A stretch of 64,000 nucleotides of DNA from Chryseobacterium aquifrigidense (GCF_006716485.1 NZ_VFPD01000001.1:2958008-3022007), one strand, 5' to 3'; counted from the first letter of the stretch, positions 43,671 through 53,526 are shown. The notes: generated by a model from the sequence alone, not told the origin. Program-made: numbers and translations.

Positions 43671-44876
43671 ATGCCGAATATTTCAAACAGAGCACTGCAT
43701 ATGCCGCCATCGCCGGTAAGAAAACTGGTTCCTTTTGCATTACAAGCAAAACAGAAAGGAATAAAAGTATACCACCTTAATATCGGACAGCCTGATATTG
43801 AAACTCCGGAAACAGCTTTAAATGCTTTAAAAAACATCGATTTAAAAGTATTGGAATATGCGCTTTCTGAAGGGAATATCGAATACAGAAAAGCCCTTAC
43901 AGAATACTACCATTCGTTAGGTTTCTCAGATCTTACTCCTGATAACTTTATTGTGACTAACGGAGGTTCTGAAGCGCTTAACTTTGCCATCTCAACTTTA
44001 TGTGACGAAGGGGATGAAGTGATTATTCCTGAACCTTATTATGCTAACTACAATGGGTTCACCAGCACATTTGATGTGAATGTAGTCGCTGTACCTTCTA
44101 CAATTGACACTGGTTTTGCTTTGCCTCCTGTTGAAGAATTCGAGAAAAAAATTACAGAAAAAACAAGAGCAATCATTATCTGTAACCCTGGAAACCCTAC
44201 AGGATATCTTTATACCCGTGAGGAACTTCAGAAATTGGCAGAAATAGCTTTGAAATACGATATCGTAATCATCTCTGATGAAGTATACAGAGAATACGTA
44301 TATGATGGAAAGCAGCAGATTTCAATGCTTGATTTCCCTGAACTGGCTGAAAACTGTATCATCATAGACTCAGAATCCAAGCGTTACTCTATGTGTGGAG
44401 TAAGAATCGGATGTATGGTCACACGTTCCAACAAAATCCGCAATGCTGCTATGCTTTTTGCGCAGGCAAGATTGAGCCCGGTTCTTTTAGGACAGATTGC
44501 AGCAACCGCAGCACACCAGAATGATGGTCCTTATATCAGAGCTGTAAGAGAAGAATATACCCACAGAAGAAATGTATTGGTAGACCTTTTAAATGCTATT
44601 CCCGGGGTAATCTGCCCTAAGCCAAGAGGAGCTTTCTACTGTGTTGCAGAACTTCCGGTAGACGATACTGAAAAATTTGCTCAGTGGTTGCTTGAAAAAT
44701 ATTCTCTTAACAACGAAACCATTATGGTTGCGCCTGCAGGAGGATTCTACAGCGATCCGGAATTAGGTAAAAAACAGGTAAGAATTGCGTACGTTCTGAA
44801 AGAAGAAGATTTAAAGAAAAGTGCTGAAATTCTTAAAGAAGCTTTAAAGAAGTACAGAGAAGAATTCAGTCTGTAA
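43671..44876 (+). CDS. class I/II PLP-dependent aminotransferase
   Basis: 401 residues. The fold-type I pattern is complete: YALSEGNIEYRKALTEYY, NPGNPTGYLYT (172-182), SDEVYREYVYDG with Asp203 and Tyr206, and Schiff-base Lys237 in DSESKRYSMCGVRIG. It resembles aspartate aminotransferases of the AspC/AAT I-gamma subgroup; the exact amino donor is not readable. Cytoplasmic. It leads an operon with a lipoprotein gene (10-base gap) and murB. Confidence 0.92.
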   Translation: MPNISNRALHMPPSPVRKLVPFALQAKQKGIKVYHLNIGQPDIETPETALNALKNIDLKVLEYALSEGNIEYRKALTEYYHSLGFSDLTPDNFIVTNGGSEALNFAISTLCDEGDEVIIPEPYYANYNGFTSTFDVNVVAVPSTIDTGFALPPVEEFEKKITEKTRAIIICNPGNPTGYLYTREELQKLAEIALKYDIVIISDEVYREYVYDGKQQISMLDFPELAENCIIIDSESKRYSMCGVRIGCMVTRSNKIRNAAMLFAQARLSPVLLGQIAATAAHQNDGPYIRAVREEYTHRRNVLVDLLNAIPGVICPKPRGAFYCVAELPVDDTEKFAQWLLEKYSLNNETIMVAPAGGFYSDPELGKKQVRIAYVLKEEDLKKSAEILKEALKKYREEFSL

Positions 44877-44886
44877 AACATATCTT

Positions 44887-45372
44887 ATGCCGACAACAAA
44901 AAAAAACCATCTGAAAATCCTGTTTTCGATTCTTTTGCTGTCGGCATTTTTTTCCTGTGATTCCAAAAAGACAGAACAGTCAGCTCCCCACAAAAATCCA
45001 TACGAGATTACATTCATCAGCGTATCCGATATCGGAGGAAATCTTGGAAATTACAGAATTATCAAAGCCACAAAAGATTCTGTTTTTGCAGAAAAGGGAA
45101 TGACGGCCAATCAGAGCCATAAAGCCTGGTCAACTGCTATGAATTCCGACATCTGGAAAAAGCTGGTATCAACAATCCATGTTACAGATCTTGATCATAT
45201 AAAAAGTTCTCCCAGCCAGCAGTCTGTAGACGGAACGGATGAAACTTTCCAGATCCGGACTCCCAAAAAATCACATATCTATGTGAATGCTTATGCAGAT
45301 ACTTTACATTACAAGCAATTACAACAACTTAAGGAACAACTAGACAAAATTCTTCCCAAAGAATACAAATAA
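44887..45372 (+). CDS. unknown lipoprotein
   Basis: 161 residues. Basic N-terminus, hydrophobic core and lipobox FFSC (Cys24) predict a lipoprotein. The rest (EITFISVSDIGGNLGNYRII ... TDETFQIRTPKKSHIYVNAY) resembles small periplasmic or outer-membrane lipoproteins of Flavobacteriia with no named domain. It lies 10 bases after the aminotransferase and 2 bases before murB, so it is certainly co-transcribed. Function is not assigned. Confidence 0.8.
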   Translation: MPTTKKNHLKILFSILLLSAFFSCDSKKTEQSAPHKNPYEITFISVSDIGGNLGNYRIIKATKDSVFAEKGMTANQSHKAWSTAMNSDIWKKLVSTIHVTDLDHIKSSPSQQSVDGTDETFQIRTPKKSHIYVNAYADTLHYKQLQQLKEQLDKILPKEYK

Positions 45373-45374
45373 AC

Positions 45375-46388
45375 ATGCAGGAAAATTTTTCATTACAACC
45401 TTATAACACTTTCGGTGTTGAAGCCAAAGCCAAATATTTTACTGAAGTCAATACAATTGATGAATTAAAAGAGGCGCTCATTTTTGCGAAAACCCAAACT
45501 CTTCAGCTTCTGTTTCTGGGAGGTGGAAGTAACATTCTTCTAACCAAAGATTTTGACGGTCTTGCCATCAGACTTAATTTAAGAGGGATTTCTGAAGAGA
45601 ATATCAATGAAAACGAAGTATGGGTAACAGCAAAAGCAGGTGAGAACTGGCATGAATTTGTGATATACTGCCTGCAAAAAAATTATGGAGGTCTTGAAAA
45701 CCTTTCTTTAATTCCCGGAAATGTAGGAACTTCTCCAATGCAGAATATCGGGGCTTACGGAACAGAAATTAAAGATATTTTTATAAGCTGCGAAGTATTG
45801 GATTTAGAAAACCTGGAACTGAGAACGTTCAATCTGGAACAATGCAGATTCGGGTACAGAGATTCTATTTTCAAACAGGAAGGAAAAGGGAAATATGTTA
45901 TCCTTGAAGTCACTTTTAAACTGACTCAAAAAAAACACTCTATCAAAACCGAGTATGGAGCGATCCAATCTGAGCTCGAAAATCTTGGCATTGACAATCC
46001 AACCATTCAGGATATTTCCAAAGCTGTTATTAATATCCGGCAAAGCAAATTACCTGATCCTAAAGAAATCGGAAATGCCGGAAGCTTTTTCAAAAACCCA
46101 ACCATTCCTTTAGGTCAGTTTGAAGCATTAAAACAAAAATTTGAAAATATTCAGGGTTACCCGAATGGAGACTGGGTAAAAGTTCCTGCAGGATGGCTGA
46201 TTGAACAATGTGGATGGAAAGGAAAACAAATCGGGAATGTAGCTTCACACAAGTTACAGTCTCTGGTGATCATCAATGCTACCGGAAATGCTACCGGAAA
46301 AGAAATCTTTGATTTTTCCACTGAGATCATTAATTCTGTGAAAGAAAAATTTGGAATAGAATTAGAAAGGGAAGTAAATATTATTTAA
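45375..46388 (+). CDS. murB: UDP-N-acetylmuramate dehydrogenase MurB
   Basis: 337 residues, long (type I) form. NTFGVEAKAKYF, the FAD-binding loop LFLGGGSNILLT, PGNVGTSPMQNIGAYGTEIK and the catalytic GNAGSFFKNP motif are all present, as is the C-terminal SHKLQSLVIINATGNAT. Reduces UDP-GlcNAc-enolpyruvate to UDP-MurNAc with NADPH, the step after MurA (23644). Last gene of its operon; terminator at 46402-46436. Confidence 0.97.
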   Translation: MQENFSLQPYNTFGVEAKAKYFTEVNTIDELKEALIFAKTQTLQLLFLGGGSNILLTKDFDGLAIRLNLRGISEENINENEVWVTAKAGENWHEFVIYCLQKNYGGLENLSLIPGNVGTSPMQNIGAYGTEIKDIFISCEVLDLENLELRTFNLEQCRFGYRDSIFKQEGKGKYVILEVTFKLTQKKHSIKTEYGAIQSELENLGIDNPTIQDISKAVINIRQSKLPDPKEIGNAGSFFKNPTIPLGQFEALKQKFENIQGYPNGDWVKVPAGWLIEQCGWKGKQIGNVASHKLQSLVIINATGNATGKEIFDFSTEIINSVKEKFGIELEREVNII

Positions 46389-46699
46389 TCTAAAAATGCA
46401 TAAAGGCTGATTCATATGAATTCAGTCTTTTTTATTTCTTAATTATCTGTAAGTGTCGAATATTTTGAAGTCTTATTTTATGCAATATATTTTCGCACGG
46501 ATTTCTCAGATAGCATAGATCTTTATGATATTATTTTTATTTCACTCTTGCTGAAATTCTTCGATTTTCTTGCGCCTTAAAGCAGCATATTATTCAAAAT
46601 CTTTGCGTCATTGCATTTTCCAACCAACAATTAATTCAGAATAAACTCATATCCAGTGTCCGGAAAATCACTATTTTAGCTTAAAAATTATAATTTGCG
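46389..46699. other. intergenic region with terminator and repeat-like remnant
   Basis: 311 bases. Terminator at 46402-46436, then a segment (46490-46625) with phrases such as CGCACGGATTTCTCAGATA and AATCTTTGCGTCATTGCATT, resembling common degenerate repeats in this genus. No gene. Confidence 0.6.
46402..46436 (+). terminator. intrinsic terminator of the murB operon
   Basis: AAAGGCTGATTC, loop, GAATTCAGTCTTTTTT. Confidence 0.85.
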
Positions 46700-47503
46700 A
46701 TGAAAATAGCTATTCTTGGAGCCGGAAATATGGGACTTTCTTTTTCAAAATCATTTTTGAAATATGAACTGATCAAACCTGAACACCTTCACCTGATTAT
46801 CAGAAATAAGGAAAAAATCTCCAAAATAGCTGACGAATTCCCCAGGTCTAAAATTTCCACTTTTGAAGAAGTAAGAGACATTGATGCGGATCTGGTTATT
46901 ATTGCTGTAAAACCTCAGGATTTTCAAACTGTTGCTCAAAATATTCAATTTACGTTCAAAGAAAACCAGATGATTTTATCCATCATGGCGGGAATCAATA
47001 TTGAAAAAATTCAGAAATTACTGAATCATCCACTTGTCGTAAGAGCGATGCCCAACTCTCCTACCCTCCTGGGAATGGGAATCACAGGTTACACTGCAGC
47101 CAACGGAATTTCTTTCAGCCAGTTAATCAATATTGAAAGGTTATTGAACAGCACCGGCAGATCGGTTTATCTGGAAGATGAAGAGCTTCTGGATGGCGTC
47201 ACCGCCCTTTCAGGAAGTGGCCCTGCTTATTTCTATTATATTATTGATGCGATGATCAAAGCTGGTATTGAAATGGGAATTGAAGAAAATCTTTCGAAAC
47301 TTTTTGTAAAACAGACCATGCTTGGGGCTTATCATCTGATCAATAATTCAGAAAAAAACCTTGAGGAACTGATTAAAGATGTTGCATCCAAAGGAGGAAC
47401 TACCGAAGCTGCTTTAAAAACATTTGAAGACAACAGTTTCAAAGAAATTCTGAAACAGGGCATTCTGAACGCCGAAAAGCGTGCAAAGGAACTTAATAAC
47501 TAA
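46700..47503 (+). CDS. proC: pyrroline-5-carboxylate reductase
   Basis: 267 residues. N-terminal Rossmann motif MKIAILGAGNMGLSFSKS; VIIAVKPQDF; VRAMPNSPTLLGMGITGYTA; C-terminal dimerisation helices with LSGSGPAYFYYIIDAMIKAG and SKGGTTEAALKTFEDN. Performs the last step of proline synthesis with NAD(P)H. Its last 11 bases overlap the end of the convergent VanZ-like gene. Confidence 0.96.
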   Translation: MKIAILGAGNMGLSFSKSFLKYELIKPEHLHLIIRNKEKISKIADEFPRSKISTFEEVRDIDADLVIIAVKPQDFQTVAQNIQFTFKENQMILSIMAGINIEKIQKLLNHPLVVRAMPNSPTLLGMGITGYTAANGISFSQLINIERLLNSTGRSVYLEDEELLDGVTALSGSGPAYFYYIIDAMIKAGIEMGIEENLSKLFVKQTMLGAYHLINNSEKNLEELIKDVASKGGTTEAALKTFEDNSFKEILKQGILNAEKRAKELNN

Positions 47504-47909
47504 TTTTTTTTTCAATCATTCTGCAAAACTCCCATCCCAGATACACGCCAAACGTATTCAGGATGATATCGTCTACCTCAAATATTCCCATTCTGGTAAA
47601 ATATTGAAGTGCTTCCACAATAACAATACATGAAATAAAGCTAAACATCAGGGGCTTCAGTTGTTTCATTTCGGGAATGACCCAGCCCAAAAAACCAAAA
47701 GGAATAAACATCATAATATTTCCCAAAACAATCGTCACAATATCTATGGTCTTAGCGGGCCCCTGGATAAATTTAATTGTAGAAAAAACAGGTTCTATGG
47801 TAATGAGATTTTCCTCATACTGAAATCTGCCCATTCCCAAAAACATCAGATAGAGCAAAAACAGAGTATACGGAACAATAATGATTTTATAAATTTTCTT
47901 TAACATCAA
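47493..47909 (-). CDS. VanZ-like membrane protein
   Basis: 138 residues with four transmembrane helices. The VanZ pattern is visible in VTIVLGNIMMFIPFGFLGWV, SCIVIVEALQYFTRMGIFEV and the closing DDIILNTFGVYLGW. The family is named for low-level teicoplanin resistance but most members have unknown roles in the envelope. Convergent with proC, overlapping it by 11 bases. Two adjacent Met codons allow a start at 47909 or 47906. Confidence 0.88.
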   Translation of the reverse strand: MMLKKIYKIIIVPYTLFLLYLMFLGMGRFQYEENLITIEPVFSTIKFIQGPAKTIDIVTIVLGNIMMFIPFGFLGWVIPEMKQLKPLMFSFISCIVIVEALQYFTRMGIFEVDDIILNTFGVYLGWEFCRMIEKKISY

Positions 47910-47937
47910 ACTGCTAATATATTCATTTCAAAAACAT

Positions 47938-47945
47938 TAAATTTG
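47938..47945 (+). promoter_or_regulatory. -7 box of lnt
   Basis: TAAATTTG fits TAnnTTTG, 17 bases before the lnt start codon. Confidence 0.45.
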
Positions 47946-47962
47946 TGTATTAAAATAATTTA

Positions 47963-49597
47963 ATGAAATACGTTCTACTTACACTTATTTCAGCAATGCT
48001 GCTGTCGGTTTCATGGCCAACTTATGGAGTTCCGTTTTTTATATTTTTTGCTCTTGTTCCTCTTCTGATGATGGAGCATGGAATTTCAAAATTTTCAGAT
48101 TACAAAAGGAAAAGCTGGGTGGTCTTCGGATTGTCTTATCTATGTTTTGTGATCTGGAATATAGTCACTACAGGATGGCTGTATGGCTCAAAGAATCCTG
48201 ACGGAAGCCATTCTCTGATGGCCGTTGTATTCCCGGTATTGGTTAATTCTTTTTTATACTCACTGGTATTCCAATGTTATCACTGGTACAAAAATGCTCA
48301 GGGAACCTATTGGGGATTAGGATTTTTAATCGCCATCTGGATGAGTTTTGAAAAATTTCATTTGGGATGGGAATTGACGTGGCCCTGGCTGAACCTTGGG
48401 AATGTATTTTCAGATTATCCAAAAGTGATCCAATGGTATGATACTTTAGGAGCAACCGGAGGAAGCTTCTGGATCCTCCTGATTAATGTTCTGATTTTTT
48501 ACACCGTAAGAACATGGGAAGCGGGAAGAAAAAGAAAGGATTTGATCAAAAACTCGGCTATTATTGTAGCTTTGATTGCCTTACCAATGATTATTTCAGT
48601 GATCAAATACAATAATTTTGATGAAAAACCAGTCGGACAGGTGAATATTCTGATGTTGCAGCCGGATCTTGATCCTTATGCTGAAAAATATTCTAAAGAC
48701 AGCCTGACCATAGAACAGGATTTATTAGCACTCGCTGAAAAAAACTCAACAGGTAAAATTGATTATTATATTGCACCGGAAACAGCGCTTCCGGGAAGAG
48801 GATCTATTTCCGAAACAGCTTTTGAAAAGAGTGTACTTCTCAACAATATCAAAGGATTTTTATCCCATCATCCTGAATCTGTTTTTGCTACAGGAATTTC
48901 TTCACACCGATTTTTTTATAACCCTGCTGACCTACCTAAGGAAGCATACCAGATCAACAGTGGAGTTTGGGTGAGCAGTTATAATACAGCCATTCAATTA
49001 GTACCTAATCAAAAAGTACAGGCTTACCACAAAGGGAAATTAGTACCCGGTGTTGAAATATTCCCTTATATGAATGTTTTAAAACCGCTTTTAGGAGATG
49101 CTATGCTCAACCTGGGAGGAACTGTAGCCTCTTTAGGAACAGATAAAGAAAGAGTTGCTTTTTCAAACCCTTACAACAAAGGAAAGCTAGCGCCTATCAT
49201 TTGCTATGAAAGTATTTATGGTGAATTTGTAACAGACTATGTAAAAAAAGGAGCTAATTTCTTAGGCATTATGACCAATGACTCATGGTGGGGTGTTACA
49301 GAAGGACACAAACAACTTTTATCTTATGCTAAACTGAGAGCTATTGAAACCAGAAGAGAAATTGCACGTGCTGCCAACAGCGGAATTTCTGCACACATCA
49401 ATGCAAAAGGAGAGGTAACTGCTGATACTTTCTATGGTGACCAAACCGCTTTATTTGCAAAAGTAAACCTGTATGATACCATGACATTCTACACCAGAGC
49501 AGGTGACCTTCTTTCAAGGTTTTCCATATTTGCGCTGGGATTTTTATTGTTTTACTACCTGATTGAATGGTTCAAAAAGAAAACGAAGAATGCGTAA
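47963..49597 (+). CDS. lnt: apolipoprotein N-acyltransferase
   Basis: 544 residues. An N-terminal membrane domain of about 215 residues precedes a nitrilase-type domain with the catalytic triad Glu273 (YYIAPETALPGRG), Lys359 (YHKGKLVPGVEIFP) and Cys414 (APIICYESIYGEF). NDSWWGVTEGHKQL and ARAANSGISA are also typical. It adds the third acyl chain to lipoproteins in the inner membrane, consistent with the many lipoproteins predicted in this window. Confidence 0.96.
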   Translation: MKYVLLTLISAMLLSVSWPTYGVPFFIFFALVPLLMMEHGISKFSDYKRKSWVVFGLSYLCFVIWNIVTTGWLYGSKNPDGSHSLMAVVFPVLVNSFLYSLVFQCYHWYKNAQGTYWGLGFLIAIWMSFEKFHLGWELTWPWLNLGNVFSDYPKVIQWYDTLGATGGSFWILLINVLIFYTVRTWEAGRKRKDLIKNSAIIVALIALPMIISVIKYNNFDEKPVGQVNILMLQPDLDPYAEKYSKDSLTIEQDLLALAEKNSTGKIDYYIAPETALPGRGSISETAFEKSVLLNNIKGFLSHHPESVFATGISSHRFFYNPADLPKEAYQINSGVWVSSYNTAIQLVPNQKVQAYHKGKLVPGVEIFPYMNVLKPLLGDAMLNLGGTVASLGTDKERVAFSNPYNKGKLAPIICYESIYGEFVTDYVKKGANFLGIMTNDSWWGVTEGHKQLLSYAKLRAIETRREIARAANSGISAHINAKGEVTADTFYGDQTALFAKVNLYDTMTFYTRAGDLLSRFSIFALGFLLFYYLIEWFKKKTKNA

Positions 49598-49634
49598 CCC
49601 CGAGGGTTAATTAAAATTACTAGATAGGGCTAAC

Positions 49635-50852
49635 ATGAAAGAAAAAATATTCAGATACAGATATTCTGTCATTTTTCTGGTGTATTGTATTACAGTATAC
49701 TTTCTGAGTAAAAATGCAAGTCTTGTATTTGAATGGAAGGTAATCATGGAAGATTTTTCCATTTATCATGATTATTATTATCTAGGCAAACCCACAGCTT
49801 ATATGCCGCCTTTATATCCTTATTATTTACTTTTAATAGAAAGTATTGTTAAGACACCGCAGTGGGTTATGATTTCATGTATTCTGCAGTCTGTCATTTT
49901 ATTTTTCTCGGTTTTAGTGCTTGTTCTTTCTTTTGAAAAAAATGCAATAATAAAAAACAGATATTTCTTTGCTTTTGCGTGTATTATTTTTTTCCCGCCT
50001 ATTCTTTTAGGCGCTACAAAAATCAGTTCATTTGCTCTTACATTATCTGTATTCTGCATTTTCTTTGCGTTAGTATTGAAATTATCGCGAATGGTCACTG
50101 CAAAAAGTGTAATATTAATTTCAATATTTTCAATAGCAGGGCTGTACCTCCGGTTTGAATTTCTGTTCTTAATGATCATCTCAGCAATTATGCTGATCCG
50201 ATATAAGAGAATGAAATATTACAACCTTCTGTTTGTTTTCGCATTTATTTTCATTGCTTATCTTCCATGGTGTATAAGAAACCATGAAAAAACGGGAGTA
50301 TTTCATTATTCAACTTCTCTCAATTATAATTTCGCAAAGGGGAATAATGAAAAATATGATATTTTCTCAAGCGAAAACCTGCCGTATGATCCAGCAAAAA
50401 AAATGGTATTAACCGATGAATATCTTCGTCAGAATTTCACAGATGAGAAACAAATAGATCAATATCTGCAGCAGCTCAATAAAAATTTTATTTCCAAGCA
50501 CCCTGAACTATTTATTACAAACAGTTTAAAAAAATTAGGAATCAACTTTTTAAATTATTATCCAGGAAACTATAATTTAACAAGCGCTTACATAGTGTAT
50601 CTATACTCTGGTATTTTACTGGTTTTTAGTTTGCTTTTTATTTACACAATCATTCAAAAGCTAAAATTAAGATTCACATTTGATGCTGTATTTCCCGGAG
50701 TCATTTTCATTTTCTATTTATTGTTTTATTCAGTAGCACCATTACCTAGATATTTCCTGTTATATTTCCCCCTATTTTTCCTTTTTGTGTTTCAGAATTT
50801 CAGTGGTAAACTCTATTTATATTTATTGAAAATCAAAAAGATAAACAGATAA
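49635..50852 (+). CDS. polytopic membrane protein, GT-C glycosyltransferase-like
   Basis: 405 residues with about ten membrane helices. An early luminal loop after helix 1 (MEDFSIYHDYYYLGKPTAYM, then PPLYPYYLLLIESI) has the 'PPLYP' and acidic residues seen in GT39/ArnT-like GT-C enzymes. A large loop follows after helix 8 (NYNFAKGNNEKYDIFSSENL). No exact family can be named. It may transfer a sugar from a polyprenyl carrier. Starts 37 bases after lnt, probably same operon, and ends at the shared terminator. Confidence 0.6.
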   Translation: MKEKIFRYRYSVIFLVYCITVYFLSKNASLVFEWKVIMEDFSIYHDYYYLGKPTAYMPPLYPYYLLLIESIVKTPQWVMISCILQSVILFFSVLVLVLSFEKNAIIKNRYFFAFACIIFFPPILLGATKISSFALTLSVFCIFFALVLKLSRMVTAKSVILISIFSIAGLYLRFEFLFLMIISAIMLIRYKRMKYYNLLFVFAFIFIAYLPWCIRNHEKTGVFHYSTSLNYNFAKGNNEKYDIFSSENLPYDPAKKMVLTDEYLRQNFTDEKQIDQYLQQLNKNFISKHPELFITNSLKKLGINFLNYYPGNYNLTSAYIVYLYSGILLVFSLLFIYTIIQKLKLRFTFDAVFPGVIFIFYLLFYSVAPLPRYFLLYFPLFFLFVFQNFSGKLYLYLLKIKKINR

Positions 50853-50854
50853 AA

Positions 50855-50888
50855 AAAGAAAAGCCAGCTGGACGTCTGGCTTTTCTCA
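50855..50888. terminator. bidirectional intrinsic terminator
   Basis: AGAAAAGCCAG, loop, CTGGCTTTTCT, with A- and T-rich flanks. Placed between convergent genes. Confidence 0.85.
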
Positions 50889-50913
50889 TTGATAGAAGAT
50901 AGAATTGATTCAA

Positions 50914-52623
50914 TTACTTAATCGTAAGCTTCTTTGTGGTTATTTCGTTTTTTATCTTCAGTTTTAATAAATAGACTCCTTTAGGTAAATGAGAAACATC
51001 AATTGACTGGTCTGCATTCATACTGACATTCAGTTTTCTTCCATCCATAGAATACATTTCGGCTTCTGAAACTTTTTCCCCTTTGATATATACTTTGTCT
51101 GACGTAGGGTTCGGATAGATAACAAATTGCTTTTCAGATTTAATTTCCGCTGTTCCCAACACACTTTGTGCAGAAGCGTCAGAATATACTTTTGCAGCAT
51201 CAATAGATTTCACACTCCAGTACACATTTTGAATGGATGGATCAAGCTCAAGGAACCAAGATGGTGTTGTTACTACATATTTAGCAATATCTTGAGCCCC
51301 CTGTACAGTTCCTACCGTAATTTCATAGCGTAAAGCATTCACCGGAGTTTTATCGTCTGATGCCCCACTCCATGTAAAATTAAAGCGGTTTCCGTTTTTA
51401 GTTACATTCAATTGAGTAGGAGCAGTAGGTTTTGCGTTTGCTGCTGTAGAATTATTTTTAAAAACTTTAGTCAGTGAAGGAAGATCGGAAGCTGCCCAAT
51501 CAAATCCTCCTAATAAGATATCCAGATGATGATCATTATTAAAATCAAAAAGCTGTACCAGCCCCGGACCTCCAAGCGCCGTAATGCCATTGACAGTTCC
51601 TTCATTGAATGTATGATTGGAAATATCATAGATATAGGTTTTCACAACAGCATTGTAATTCTCATTTCCTGAAATAATAAAATCGTAATAGCCGTCGTTG
51701 TTTAAATCTCCAACACTCAATGCTACATCTGAAATATCATTTACTGCAATCGACTGAGGAGTCAATGTTCCGGTGCCATCATTCATTAAAACAGCAAAAT
51801 AGACATCATCATTAGCATCTCTTCCCATCACTACAATATCCTGGAAACCATCTGCATTAAAGTCTGCAAAATCTATTTTCCCCACGGCTACAGGTGCAAG
51901 ATCCTGTGTAGGGGTAAGAACTCCAGCCTGGTTCATATATACTTTGGATACCGCATCTCCATTGATATCTGATCCGATAATCACAAGATCAAGAAGGTTA
52001 TCATTATTAAGGTCTACTACTTTAAAACTTCCACTCTGAGTTCCGTCTACCCAATTTTCCGTAAGATCAAAACCGGCGCCTGTATTTTTGTAATAATCCA
52101 AGCTATTTCCAAAACCTCCTCCATGAGCATATTGAGTTCCATTAAGGGCATAATCAGGCTTTCCATCATGATTAAAATCAAAAACTTCCAGAGAACCGTA
52201 AATTTTACCAGGCAGTTCTGCTTCTTTTACAAATCCTGTCCCCGTATTTTTGAATCGGTATTGTTTATAATTAACAACATCCATATAACTGAGTCCTGTA
52301 GAAATAATATCCATTAACCCATCATTATTGTAATCAATAAATTTAATATCTCCCAGATGGGTCACATCTGCTCCCAATCCTACAAACGGCACCAAGGTCA
52401 TCCCATTATTCTGATATACTTCATTATAGGTACTGTCTACATTTCCGTCGCCATCAGAATCTATTGCTCCGTTGAGCACAATATCCAGCGTACCATTGTT
52501 GTCTATATCCGCAATATCTGCTGCAGAATAATAAAAATTATTCATGCCGGTCTGTATCTCTGTAAAATTCTGAGCCATCAGACTGACAGGCAACAAAGAC
52601 CATAAAATATAAATCCTCCTCAT
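50914..52623 (-). CDS. FG-GAP/VCBS-repeat T9SS protein
   Basis: 569 residues. Signal peptide ends LMAQ. Seven FG-GAP-type repeats with calcium-binding DxNxDGxxD loops (IADIDNNGTLDIVL, FIDYNNDGLMDIIS, VFDFNHDGKPDYAL, VVDLNNDNLLDLVI, FADFNADGFQDIVV, VGDLNNDGYYDFII, LFDFNNDHHLDILL) form a propeller. A fibronectin-like domain (PTAPTQLNVTKNGNRFNFTW) and a T9SS sorting domain (FVIYPNPTSDKVYI ... GVYLLKLKIK) follow. Secreted surface protein, ligand unknown. A -7 box TATCTTTG lies upstream (52652-52659). Confidence 0.9.
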   Translation of the reverse strand: MRRIYILWSLLPVSLMAQNFTEIQTGMNNFYYSAADIADIDNNGTLDIVLNGAIDSDGDGNVDSTYNEVYQNNGMTLVPFVGLGADVTHLGDIKFIDYNNDGLMDIISTGLSYMDVVNYKQYRFKNTGTGFVKEAELPGKIYGSLEVFDFNHDGKPDYALNGTQYAHGGGFGNSLDYYKNTGAGFDLTENWVDGTQSGSFKVVDLNNDNLLDLVIIGSDINGDAVSKVYMNQAGVLTPTQDLAPVAVGKIDFADFNADGFQDIVVMGRDANDDVYFAVLMNDGTGTLTPQSIAVNDISDVALSVGDLNNDGYYDFIISGNENYNAVVKTYIYDISNHTFNEGTVNGITALGGPGLVQLFDFNNDHHLDILLGGFDWAASDLPSLTKVFKNNSTAANAKPTAPTQLNVTKNGNRFNFTWSGASDDKTPVNALRYEITVGTVQGAQDIAKYVVTTPSWFLELDPSIQNVYWSVKSIDAAKVYSDASAQSVLGTAEIKSEKQFVIYPNPTSDKVYIKGEKVSEAEMYSMDGRKLNVSMNADQSIDVSHLPKGVYLLKLKIKNEITTKKLTIK

Positions 52624-52651
52624 ATTTGTTTTTATTTAGATTAATTAAAAA

Positions 52652-52659
52652 CAAAGATA
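52652..52659 (-). promoter_or_regulatory. -7 box of the FG-GAP gene
   Basis: The minus strand reads TATCTTTG, 28 bases before the start codon. Confidence 0.45.
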
Positions 52660-52866
52660 GAATATTAAATTTTCTGGGTGAAAAAAAGGCTGTATGAAAT
52701 ATATCAGCACTGATTATCTGCCGTATCCCAAGGATTCTACTATTTTAAAAAATCAATATTATTAATCAGCCACTTATTTGCAAATATTTTTCAAAAGATT
52801 TGTCTATCTAAAAAATTCTTCGTTATTTTGCACTCTCAAATATTATACAAATAAGAACATCGAGAT

Positions 52867-53109
52867 ATGTCAAGAATTTGCCAAATAACAGGAAAGCGTG
52901 CAATGGTTGGTAACAACGTTTCTCACGCTAATAACAAAACGAAGCGTCGTTTTGAAATTAACTTATTAGAGAAGAAGTTTTACCTTCCAGAGCAAGATAA
53001 GCACGTTACACTGAAAGTATCAGCTCATGGATTGAGAGTGATTAACAAGATTGGAATCGAGGAAGCTATTGAAAGAGCTACTAGAAACGGATTGATTAAA
53101 AAGAATTAA
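52867..53109 (+). CDS. rpmB: 50S ribosomal protein L28
   Basis: 80 residues. [20 protein letters not shown] and [18 protein letters not shown] are the standard L28 N-terminus. It binds 23S rRNA late in large-subunit assembly. Heads the L28-L33-DUF4295 operon; rpmG starts six bases after its stop. Confidence 0.98.
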   Translation: MSRICQITGKRAMVGNNVSHANNKTKRRFEINLLEKKFYLPEQDKHVTLKVSAHGLRVINKIGIEEAIERATRNGLIKKN

Positions 53110-53115
53110 TAAATC

Positions 53116-53298
53116 ATGGCAAAAAAAGGAAATAGAGTTCAAGTAATTCTTGAATGTACAGAGCACAAAGAAAGTGGTATGCCAGGAATGTCTAGATACA
53201 TTTCTACAAAAAATAAAAAGAACACTACAGAAAGATTGGAATTGAAAAAATACAATCCTGTTCTTAAGAGATCTACCCTTCACAAAGAAATTAAGTAA
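53116..53298 (+). CDS. rpmG: 50S ribosomal protein L33
   Basis: 60 residues: [20 protein letters not shown] and [20 protein letters not shown]. The CxxC pairs of zinc-type L33 are absent (one Cys only), so this is the zinc-free form. Between rpmB and the DUF4295 gene. Confidence 0.98.
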   Translation: MAKKGNRVQVILECTEHKESGMPGMSRYISTKNKKNTTERLELKKYNPVLKRSTLHKEIK

Positions 53299-53318
53299 TT
53301 TATAAATAATAACTTACC

Positions 53319-53471
53319 ATGGCAAAGAAAGTAGTAGCAACCCTACAAAGCGGTCAGTCTAAGAAAATGACTAAAGTGGTGAAAATGGTTAAGTCTTCTA
53401 AATCAGGAGCTTACGTTTTCGAAGAAAAAGTAATGAATGCTGACGAAGTAGATGGTTATTTAAAAAAATAA
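53319..53471 (+). CDS. DUF4295 small basic protein
   Basis: 50 residues, MAKKVVATLQSGQSKKMTKV ... SGAYVFEEKVMNADEVDGYL, ending LKK. This tiny family is found right after L33 in Bacteroidota and is probably ribosome-associated; function unproven. Starts 20 bases after rpmG and ends the operon before a terminator (53495-53526). Confidence 0.93.
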   Translation: MAKKVVATLQSGQSKKMTKVVKMVKSSKSGAYVFEEKVMNADEVDGYLKK

Positions 53472-53494
53472 TCAGTACTTGGTTTACAATATAA

Positions 53495-53526
53495 AAAACT
53501 ACTCATTTATTTGAGTAGTTTTTTTG
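53495..53526 (+). terminator. intrinsic terminator of the rpmB operon
   Basis: AAAACTACTCA, loop, TGAGTAGTTTTTTT. Confidence 0.9.
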
